Shown here in pieces: positions 1-5,088 of a DNA stretch of 5,332 nucleotides (position 1 is its first letter; the number at the start of each line of letters is the position of its first letter). Source of the DNA: Sphingomonadaceae bacterium (GTDB lineage Bacteria > Pseudomonadota > Alphaproteobacteria > Sphingomonadales > Sphingomonadaceae). The stretch lies in assembly GCA_023384025.1 (NCBI GenBank), contig JAHDXX010000211.1, positions 1 to 5,332 of the forward strand, given 5' to 3'. Position numbers and translations under genes: made by a program. The notes below the pieces were generated by a model, which saw nothing but the letters and a program-made list of their open reading frames with translations, was not told the origin of the DNA and made no database searches.

Positions 1-1
1 C

Positions 2-1195
2 GGACGCGAGCAGCTCGAGGCCGCGCTGGGCGACCGCGCGCAGACCTGCTTGCAGGAACCGCAGCTCGGCACCGGGCACGCAGTGCAGCAGGCCGAAGGC
101 GCGCTCGCCGGGTTCGGTGGCGACGTGCTCGTGCTCTACGGCGACGTGCCCTTCGTGCGCCCGGAAACGATGCAGCGGATGCTCGACCGGCTCCATGCGT
201 CCGATGCACCGGCCGTGGTCGTGCTCGGCTTCGAGCCGGACGACCCGCTGCAATCCGGCCGCGTCATCGCCGACGATCAGGGCCGCATTCTCAAGATCGT
301 CGAGCACAAGGACGCGAGCGAGGAAGAGCGCGCCTGCCGCCTGTGCAATTCCGGCCTGATGGCGGCGCGCGCCGCAGACCTGTTCGGCCTGCTCGCGCGG
401 GTCGGCAACGACAATGCGCAGGGCGAATACTACCTCGTCGATGTGGTCAACGTCGCCAATGCCGACGGTCGCCACAGCGCGGTGGTCGTCACCGACGATC
501 CGGACGAGGTGCAGGGCATCAACAGCCGCGGCGAACTGGCCCAGGCCGAGGCCCGCTGGCAGCGGCTGAAGCGCGAGGAAATGATGGCCGGCGGCGTCAC
601 CCTGACCGCGCCGGAAACAGTGTTCTTCAGCCACGACACGGTGATCGAGGCCGATGTATCGGTCGAACCGCACGTGGTGTTCGGCCCCGGCGTGCGGATC
701 GCCAGCGGCGCACGGATCCGCGCGTTCAGTCATCTCGAAGGTGCCGTGGTGGGCGAGGGCTGCGAAGTCGGCCCCTATGCCCGCCTGCGCCCCGGCGCGG
801 TGATGGAACAGGGCAGCAAGGTCGGCAACTTCGTCGAAATGAAGAAGGCCGTACTCGGCCCCGGCGCCAAGGCCAACCACCTGACTTATCTCGGCGATGC
901 CGAAATCGGCGCGGGCACGAACATCGGTGCGGGCACGATCACTTGCAACTATGACGGCTACTTCAAGTACAAGACCGTGATCGGCGAGCGCGCCTTTATC
1001 GGCTCCAACAGCGCGCTGATCGCGCCCGTCACCATCGGCGCCGACGCAATTGTCGCGGCAGGAAGCGCGGTCAGCCGCGATGTCGCCCCGGGCGACCTGC
1101 GCATGGTCCGCGGCGAGCAGATCGTGAAACCGGGCTGGGCCGACCGCTTCCACGATACGATGAAAAAGAAGAAGGAAGCGGCGAAAAAGGGGTGA
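2..1195 (+). CDS. glmU: Bifunctional GlmU (GlcNAc-1-P uridyltransferase / glucosamine-1-P acetyltransferase), 5'-truncated by the window edge
   Basis: GlmU acetylates glucosamine-1-phosphate and then joins it to UTP, giving UDP-GlcNAc for peptidoglycan and LPS in the cytoplasm. The reading frame is open from base 2, and 397 residues are visible. The family usually has about 450, so roughly 55 N-terminal residues are missing, including the G-rich nucleotide loop. Uridyltransferase motifs seen are QLGTGHA (62-82), YGDVPF (137-154, with the metal-binding Asp), EHKDA, the CNSG asparagine, NAQGEYY and EVQGINSR. The C-terminal left-handed beta-helix carries PYARLRPGA, VGNFVEMKKA, NHLTYLGD (catalytic-type His codon at 878-880), NIGAGTITCNYDG and FIGSNSALIAPV. 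All expected key residues in the visible part are present. The protein ends in a lysine-rich tail. The TTG at 50 is internal and not a start, because homology continues upstream of it. The stop overlaps the start of the next gene, so the two are probably co-transcribed. Confidence 0.97.
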   Translation, partial: GREQLEAALGDRAQTCLQEPQLGTGHAVQQAEGALAGFGGDVLVLYGDVPFVRPETMQRMLDRLHASDAPAVVVLGFEPDDPLQSGRVIADDQGRILKIVEHKDASEEERACRLCNSGLMAARAADLFGLLARVGNDNAQGEYYLVDVVNVANADGRHSAVVVTDDPDEVQGINSRGELAQAEARWQRLKREEMMAGGVTLTAPETVFFSHDTVIEADVSVEPHVVFGPGVRIASGARIRAFSHLEGAVVGEGCEVGPYARLRPGAVMEQGSKVGNFVEMKKAVLGPGAKANHLTYLGDAEIGAGTNIGAGTITCNYDGYFKYKTVIGERAFIGSNSALIAPVTIGADAIVAAGSAVSRDVAPGDLRMVRGEQIVKPGWADRFHDTMKKKKEAAKKG

Positions 1196-1461
1196 GCACC
1201 GCTGGGGAATCCTGCTGGCTTTGCGGACGCCCGATCGACACGCTGATCCAATGGCATCACCCGTTGCCCAAGGCGAAGAAGGGCAAGGCCAAGGTCCCGG
1301 TCCACCCGATCTGCCACAAGGCGATCCACGCCCAGTTCACCAATTCCGAACTCGCGCGCTTCGGCGAGGACCGGGCGCGCCTGCTGGAAAACGCGGCGCT
1401 GGCGAAGTTCGTCGCGTGGCTCGCGAACAAGCCACCCGATTTCCACGCACCGACGCGCTGA
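1192..1461 (+). CDS. Small HNH-endonuclease-like protein (89 aa), overlapping glmU
   Basis: The GTG start lies in the GTGA that also contains the glmU stop (4-base overlap), which points to translational coupling. A weak purine-rich stretch (AAGGA at 1172-1176) lies about 15 bases upstream. Visible motifs are C8-x2-C11, then W21-H22-H23-P24, then H38-x2-C41-H42-x3-H46. This order (zinc knuckle, HH, then C-H-x3-H) matches small HNH/McrA-like domains. H38-x2-C41 stands where many members have a second Cys pair, so the zinc site would be mixed Cys/His. A basic stretch (KAKKGKAK, residues 27-34) could contact nucleic acid. The C-terminal half (residues 50-89) is probably helical. No partner methylase or toxin/antitoxin gene is seen beside it. 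By family it would be a metal-dependent nuclease, but the substrate and actual activity are unknown. It could also be a non-catalytic zinc-binding protein. Confidence 0.82.
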   Translation: MSTAGESCWLCGRPIDTLIQWHHPLPKAKKGKAKVPVHPICHKAIHAQFTNSELARFGEDRARLLENAALAKFVAWLANKPPDFHAPTR

Positions 1462-1467
1462 GGCCGG

Positions 1468-2085
1468 TCAGAGCAGGTCCAGGTAGGTCTGGAAATTGGC
1501 GCGGTGTGCGGCGGGCAGCTCGACCGGGAACAGCGCGCCGCCATAGGCGAGCAGGATCGGTAGCGCGATTGCAGGGCCGAGCAGGAGGGCAGGGCCGTGC
1601 CTGCGCGCCGGTCGGCGGATATGGAGCGCGGCCAGCACGTGCGTGACCAGCGCGATCACCGCGGCGGCGTAGTAGGGTGCGAAGCCGTAGTTCAGCGGGG
1701 CGATCGTCAGCGTGCCCGCCGCCCAGTTGAAGTTGGTGTCGAGGGCGAACAGCCAGCGGCTCCCCAGCGCCGCGCTGGTGTGCAGCACGATGAACACCGC
1801 GAGCGCGATCCCGCTCCACTTCTGCGCCTTGCGCCAACGGTCCAGTCGCGGCCATTGCGCCATGCGCCGAACCAGTGTGATCCCAAGGAAGACCTGAGTC
1901 GCCAGCGCGGTCACCAGCAGCGCTTCGACCACCGGGATCCGGTAAACCCCGCGCCCGATGGACAGCATCGCACCGTGACTTTCAATCCCGCCAAGCCCAG
2001 CAAAGTGCGTCGCGAAATGGACGGCCAGGAACAGGCCAAGGAACAGCGCCACCCGCAGGTGGGCTTGCCGGGCAGTCAATCGCAT
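1468..2085 (-). CDS. Histidine-rich 5-helix inner-membrane protein of unknown function, possible haem-b/redox carrier
   Basis: The 205-residue protein starts at ATG 2085-2083, with AAGGAG 7 bases upstream (complement of 2093-2098). Hydrophobic segments are at about residues 11-31, 51-72, 89-110, 135-156 and 165-187. Histidines lie inside or at the edge of several: H23 and H27 (helix 1), H102 (helix 3), H149 and H155 (helix 4); H9, H37, H163 and H194 lie outside. Histidines facing each other in a helix bundle resemble the haem-binding membrane anchors of succinate dehydrogenase or fumarate reductase, but I see no firm signature of that family. A polar segment, LDTNFNWAAGTL (115-126), lies between helices 3 and 4 and looks like a conserved functional loop. 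I do not recognise a named family. The gene is divergent from an Rrf2 regulator across 63 bases and is probably its target. Its stop lies 6 bases from the convergent HNH gene. Confidence 0.88.
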   Translation of the reverse strand: MRLTARQAHLRVALFLGLFLAVHFATHFAGLGGIESHGAMLSIGRGVYRIPVVEALLVTALATQVFLGITLVRRMAQWPRLDRWRKAQKWSGIALAVFIVLHTSAALGSRWLFALDTNFNWAAGTLTIAPLNYGFAPYYAAAVIALVTHVLAALHIRRPARRHGPALLLGPAIALPILLAYGGALFPVELPAAHRANFQTYLDLL

Positions 2086-2096
2086 GTCATTTCTCC

Positions 2097-2124
2097 TTAA
2101 CCGGATATCTTTTATCCGGATAAA
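2097..2124 (+). promoter_or_regulatory. Candidate promoter for the Rrf2 regulator gene
   Basis: TTAACC (2097-2102) as a -35 and GATAAA (2119-2124) as a -10 are separated by 16 bases. Each matches the sigma-70 consensus at 4 of 6 positions. Transcription would start near 2131, leaving a short leader with AAGGAG at 2137-2142, 6 bases before ATG 2149. The elements lie wholly inside the palindrome, so a bound repressor would block them. The prediction is weak on sequence alone. Confidence 0.4.
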
Positions 2125-2138
2125 GATTGTCCGGTTAA
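2111..2138 (-). promoter_or_regulatory. Candidate promoter for the membrane-protein gene, mirror image of the regulator promoter
   Basis: By dyad symmetry the minus strand carries the same TTAACC (complement of 2133-2138), 16 bases and GATAAA (complement of 2111-2116). The two -10 elements overlap within the central palindrome, so polymerase could probably occupy only one direction at a time. The match is 4 of 6 for each element, so the call is tentative. Confidence 0.4.
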
Positions 2139-2148
2139 GGAGTCAAGC

Positions 2149-2646
2149 ATGCAGTTGGGCAGCGGCGTCGAATGGGCCACCCATGCCTGTACCGTGATGG
2201 CGCTGTTGCATGAAGGCGAGGGACTGAGCGCGGAGGCACTGGCGGAATACTTCGAAGTGCCGAGGGCCTATCTCGCCAAGCAGTTGCAGGCGCTGCGCCG
2301 TGCGGGAATCCTTGCCTCGGTGCGGGGCAAGCATGGTGGCTACCGGCTGGCGTGCCCCGTGGACCAGATTACCCTGCTCGATATCGTCCGCGCGATCGAA
2401 GGGCCGCAGCCGGCGTTCCGCTGCACCGAAATCCGCCGCAACGGGCCGTGCGGCCTGAATCCCGCAGACTGCCGCCGCCCGTGCGAGATTGCAGCGGCCT
2501 TTGCCGGGGCAGAAGCGGCCTACCGCGATGCGCTCGCCGCGCGTACGCTCGCTTCAATCATGCTGGAAGCGGCGATGAATTCGACGCCCGAGCACCTCGC
2601 CGAAATGGCGGCATGGGTGGCGCGCCGCACCGGGCGCGCCACCTGA
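2149..2646 (+). CDS. Rrf2-family transcriptional regulator with a cysteine cluster (likely Fe-S or redox sensor)
   Basis: The 165-residue cytoplasmic DNA-binding protein starts at ATG 2149, with AAGGAG 6 bases upstream. Its N-terminus (MQLGSGVEWATHAC) is typical Rrf2. The winged helix-turn-helix spans about residues 25-68: the recognition helix is within VPRAYLAKQLQALRRAGIL (37-55) and the wing is SVRGKHGGYRL (57-67). ITLLDIVRAIEG follows, then the sensor region with C92-x8-C101-x6-C108-x3-C112. IscR, NsrR and RirA use three cysteines in this region to hold an Fe-S cluster; here the spacing is wider and a fourth Cys is present. Length is normal for the family. C92 within FRCTEIR and C112 in a PC motif recall a subgroup distinct from IscR, so I give no gene symbol. 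It probably controls itself and the divergent membrane gene. It is not in an isc/suf cluster, which argues against being IscR itself. Confidence 0.92.
   Translation: MQLGSGVEWATHACTVMALLHEGEGLSAEALAEYFEVPRAYLAKQLQALRRAGILASVRGKHGGYRLACPVDQITLLDIVRAIEGPQPAFRCTEIRRNGPCGLNPADCRRPCEIAAAFAGAEAAYRDALAARTLASIMLEAAMNSTPEHLAEMAAWVARRTGRAT
2616..2643. terminator. Perfect 11-bp GC hairpin at the end of the Rrf2 gene, possible bidirectional 3'-end structure
   Basis: GGTGGCGCGCC (2616-2626) and GGCGCGCCACC (2633-2643) pair perfectly around a 6-base loop (GCACCG). The hairpin encodes the last codons of the regulator and the TGA follows directly at 2644. It lies 8 bases beyond the stop of the convergent peptidase gene, so it would form in both transcripts. 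No T-run follows on either strand, so it is not a textbook intrinsic terminator. It could instead stop RNA decay, or terminate weakly. Confidence 0.45.
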
Positions 2647-2650
2647 GCGC

Positions 2651-4786
2651 TTACTTTCCGCCGAGCCGCTGGAGCAGGTAGACGAACTGGAGCGCCTGCA
2701 GCTGCGCGCGCTGTTCGTTGTCGACCCCGCCGGAGTGCCCGCCGGTCATTTCCTCGTAGTAGTAATACGGCTGGCCCAGCGCCTTGAGCCGCGCCGCACC
2801 CTTGCGCGCGTGCGCCGGGTGGGTGCGGTCGTCGGCGGTCGAGGCCCACAGGAACGGTGAGGGGAAGTCCACGCCCGCAACCAGCTTCTGATAGGGCGAA
2901 TAGCCTTCGATCCATGACCGCTGTTCCGGGATGCGCGGGTCGCCGTATTCGCCGATCCACGAAGCGCCGCGCCCGATCAGGTGATAGCGCAGCATGTCGA
3001 ACAGCGGGATCTGCACGATCGCCGCGCCAAACAGGTCAGGCCGCTGGGTGAACGCTGTGCCGACCAGCAGGCCGCCTTGCGAGCCGCCCTGGATGCCGAG
3101 ATGCTGCGGGCTGGTGATCTTGCGCGCGACGAGGTCGTCGCCAATCGCGATGAAATCGTCCCAGGTGCGCTGCTTGTTCTCGCGGATCGCGGTCTGGTGC
3201 CAGTTCGGCCCGAACTCGCCGCCGCCGCGCATGTTGCCCAGCACATAGACGCCGCCCTTCTCAAGCCACAGCTTGCCGGTGGTGCCGAGATAAGCGGGCA
3301 GGCGCGGGACCTGGAACCCGCCGTAGCCGGTCAGCAGGGTCGGCGCGGTGCCGTCGAGCTTCATGCCCTTGGGCTTGACCACGAAGTAGGGGATCTTCGT
3401 CCCGTCCTTGCTGGTCGCCTCGTACTGGACCACTTCGGCCCCGGTCTTGTCGAAGTACGACGGCGAGGTCTTCAGCACTTCTGCCGGTGCGCCGGTGGCA
3501 TCGCGGTAGAACAGGCGCGAGGGGTTGAGGAAATCGGTGACGGTGAACATCACTTCGTCGGCCTCGCTGGAAGAGGCCGCGATCCCGATGGTGGCGTTTT
3601 CCGGCAGGTCGACCGGGCTCTGCACCCACTGGCCATCGGCGAAGTCGAACTTCACCACCTTGCCGCGCACGTTGTCGAGCAGGTTGACGTAGAGGCTGTC
3701 CGAAGTGATCGCTGCGCCCTGCTTGGTCTGGCGGTCAGCCGGAGCCCAGACGAGCGTCTTCTTCGCGCCGTTGGGATCAGCCTTGAACGCTTCCAGCTCG
3801 ACCGCGACCAGCGAGTCCGCCGGGAAGGTCTGGCCCTGCGTCTCCCAGTCGACATCGGTCGAGAACAGCAGGTGCCCGTCGACGATGCCATAGGGCGAGG
3901 CCTTGAGCGGGATGTCGAGGCGGAGCCATTCGCCGTTGTGCTGGAAGTAGTGTTCGGTTTCGTGGAAGCTCACGCCCCGGAACGCGGTCATGCCGTGGAT
4001 CACCGCCTTGCCATCGCGCAGCAGGCTGGCACCCGACCACACGTCCTTGGGCGAGCCGCGGAAGATCTCCTGCGCCTCGTCGATCGACTGGCCGCGCTTC
4101 CACACGCGGGTGGTGTAGGGATATTCGCTTTCGGTCTGGAGCGACTTGTCGAAGTTGCGGGTGACCAGCAGCGTATCCTTGTCGATCCACTGGACGTTGC
4201 CCTGGCTTTCAGCGAGTTCGAACCCGCCTTCGACGAAGGACTTCGTCACCATGTCGAATTCGCGCATCACGGTGGCATCCTTGCCCCCGTCGCTCAGTGC
4301 GATCATGCAGTGGCGTTGCTCCGGCGGCAGGCAGGTCGAGCCCTGGTAGACCCACTCCTTGCCCTCGGCCTTGGCCAGCGCATCGACATCGAGCACGGTC
4401 TCCCACTCGGGGGCGTCAGTCCGATAGCTTTCCAGAGTGGTCTTGCGCACCAGCCCGCGCGGGTTCGCCTTGTCCTGCCAGAAATTGTACAGGCCATCGG
4501 GGCGGATCGAGACGAACGGAATGCGGTCGTTGCTGTCGAGGATTGCCAGCGCTTCGGCTTTCAGCTGCTCGAAGCGCGGGTCGCTTGCGAGCAGCTCCAT
4601 GGTACGCTCGTTCTCGGCCTGGACCCACGCCAGCGCCTCTTCGCTGCGGGCTTCCTCCAGCCAGATGAACGGATCGACGTCTGCTTCAGCCACGGTTTCT
4701 CCAGTTTGCTGTGCGGCGAGGGGAGCAGCCCCAAGCCCGGAAATGGCGAGCGATGCCGCGAGTGCGCGGCGGGAAAGTCTGGTCAT
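2651..4786 (-). CDS. Prolyl-oligopeptidase-family serine peptidase (S9A-like), exported
   Basis: The 711-residue enzyme matches the usual length of prolyl oligopeptidases (about 710). It would cut short peptides, classically after proline. The chosen start, ATG 4786-4784, gives a signal peptide: basic MTRLSRR, a hydrophobic stretch to about residue 20, and likely cleavage after A24 or A25. The SRR could act as a Tat-type motif. The frame is open 72 codons further upstream, but that stretch is not protein-like and would bury the signal. Residues 36-95 begin the catalytic domain (DPFIWLEE), about 100-430 would be the beta-propeller, and about 440-711 the alpha/beta-hydrolase domain. The triad is S569 (GGSQGG), D652 (ADDRTHP) and H684 (GGHSGG). 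Y488 (GYGGF) fits the oxyanion residue, R654 the substrate arginine, and W610 the proline-stacking Trp. Gln follows the Ser where porcine POP has Asn. True proline specificity is not proven. It converges on the Rrf2 gene with a 4-base gap. Confidence 0.94.
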   Translation of the reverse strand: MTRLSRRALAASLAISGLGAAPLAAQQTGETVAEADVDPFIWLEEARSEEALAWVQAENERTMELLASDPRFEQLKAEALAILDSNDRIPFVSIRPDGLYNFWQDKANPRGLVRKTTLESYRTDAPEWETVLDVDALAKAEGKEWVYQGSTCLPPEQRHCMIALSDGGKDATVMREFDMVTKSFVEGGFELAESQGNVQWIDKDTLLVTRNFDKSLQTESEYPYTTRVWKRGQSIDEAQEIFRGSPKDVWSGASLLRDGKAVIHGMTAFRGVSFHETEHYFQHNGEWLRLDIPLKASPYGIVDGHLLFSTDVDWETQGQTFPADSLVAVELEAFKADPNGAKKTLVWAPADRQTKQGAAITSDSLYVNLLDNVRGKVVKFDFADGQWVQSPVDLPENATIGIAASSSEADEVMFTVTDFLNPSRLFYRDATGAPAEVLKTSPSYFDKTGAEVVQYEATSKDGTKIPYFVVKPKGMKLDGTAPTLLTGYGGFQVPRLPAYLGTTGKLWLEKGGVYVLGNMRGGGEFGPNWHQTAIRENKQRTWDDFIAIGDDLVARKITSPQHLGIQGGSQGGLLVGTAFTQRPDLFGAAIVQIPLFDMLRYHLIGRGASWIGEYGDPRIPEQRSWIEGYSPYQKLVAGVDFPSPFLWASTADDRTHPAHARKGAARLKALGQPYYYYEEMTGGHSGGVDNEQRAQLQALQFVYLLQRLGGK

Positions 4787-4798
4787 GCGGAAAAGCGT

Positions 4799-4857
4799 CC
4801 CTTGCCATGAACATGGATGGGCCGGACCATGCGGGCGCGCGGCAACCAAGGCAAGGG
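4799..4857 (-). promoter_or_regulatory. Peptidase mRNA leader: ribosome binding site within a long-range inverted repeat
   Basis: On the minus strand GGCAAGGG (4806-4799) contains the AAGGGA-type ribosome binding site, 11 bases before ATG 4786. Its perfect 8-base complement lies upstream at 4857-4850, with 43 bases between. If transcription starts upstream of 4857, the site could be masked by pairing. The spacing to the start is longer than optimal, so initiation may be modest. Folding is inferred from base pairing only. Confidence 0.35.
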
Positions 4858-5025
4858 GGTTTGCCGATGGGCGTGGGGCGGAATGGGTGGAAAACGCTCT
4901 AAGGACGCGTTCAATTGAATTACACCCGAGGGGCCTATCGCGCTTTCGCAATCGCGCTGCAGACAGCCATATGCGCGAAACCAGCCCAGGAGGGCAGGGC
5001 ATTTCACGTCACAGTTCGTGATTGG

Positions 5026-5071
5026 CCCCTGCCTTCGCAGAGGCGACGGGGGTGGGGGACTAGGCCCCACC
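5026..5071. repeat. Tandem GC-rich hairpins after atpC, REP-like element and probable atp transcript 3' end
   Basis: Read in the direction of atpC, the first stem is GGTGGGG / CCCCACC (5071-5065 with 5057-5051, 7 perfect pairs, 7-base loop). The second is CCTCTGC / GCAGGGG (5043-5037 with 5032-5026, one mismatch) around GAAG. No T-run follows either. The second resembles the short palindromes with a CTGCGAAGGCAG centre that I recall as common between genes in sphingomonads and relatives, so it may be one copy of a dispersed family. Only one copy is visible in this window, so the family assignment is from memory. Either hairpin could end or protect the atp mRNA. Confidence 0.45.
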
Positions 5072-5088
5072 TACCCGGGACGGGCCGA

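Larger units (their letters stand above)
2093..2142. promoter_or_regulatory. Large palindromic operator between the membrane-protein gene and the Rrf2 regulator
   Basis: A perfect 13-bp inverted repeat (2093-2105 and 2130-2142) encloses a perfect 14-bp palindrome, TTTATCCGGATAAA (2111-2124). Both share the same centre, between 2117 and 2118. The core is also a three-fold direct repeat: CCGGATA at 2101, CCGGATA at 2116 and CCGGTTA at 2131, with an exact 15-base step. The outer ends of the arms are the AAGGAG ribosome binding sites of the two divergent genes. The tract is AT-richer than its surroundings. Placement and symmetry fit a site where a dimeric regulator, most simply the adjacent Rrf2 protein, controls itself and the membrane protein. 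Binding itself is inferred. Confidence 0.75.
4787..5088. other. Non-coding region between atpC and the peptidase gene (302 bases)
   Basis: No convincing gene is seen on either strand; open frames here lack a sensible start or protein-like composition. It must hold the end of the atp transcript and the peptidase promoter and leader (both minus strand). Contents seen are tandem hairpins at 5026-5071, a small inverted repeat (TCACG 5004-5008 with CGTGA 5017-5021), an AT-rich patch with the 10-bp palindrome TTCAATTGAA (4910-4919), and an 8-bp inverted repeat reaching the peptidase ribosome binding site (4799-4857). I could not find a strong -35/-10 pair for the peptidase; the AT-rich patch near 4905-4925 is the best place to look. 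Confidence 0.7.

Noticed and set aside
50..52. TTG as a start codon for glmU
   Set aside because: GlmU-like sequence continues upstream in the same frame to the window edge, so the gene is truncated by the window and not starting here.
1597..2100. 167-codon plus-strand frame opposite the membrane-protein gene
   Set aside because: It is antisense to a protein with clear hydrophobic helices, rich in Arg, Gln and His, with no ribosome binding site or motif. It is a shadow frame.
2101..2137. Three CCGG-centred repeats considered as a small CRISPR-like array
   Set aside because: Repeat units are only 7 bases with 8-base gaps, sit between divergent promoters and form a dyad. An operator explains them better.
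2981..4810. 609-codon open frame on the plus strand, opposite the peptidase gene
   Set aside because: It lies wholly antisense to a gene with a complete catalytic triad. Its composition (rich in Arg, Ala, Val, Asp, His) is the expected mirror of GC-rich codon use, and no domain motif is seen.
4787..5002. 72-codon N-terminal extension of the peptidase frame
   Set aside because: It would place the clear signal peptide inside the protein, has no good ribosome binding site at its start and is not protein-like. ATG at 4786 is preferred.
4783..5070. 95-codon minus-strand frame beginning in the hairpin region after atpC
   Set aside because: Its start (MGPSPPPPSPLRRQGPI) is what a REP-like hairpin gives when translated, and it ends as an overlap with the peptidase gene start. 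It is not a real protein.
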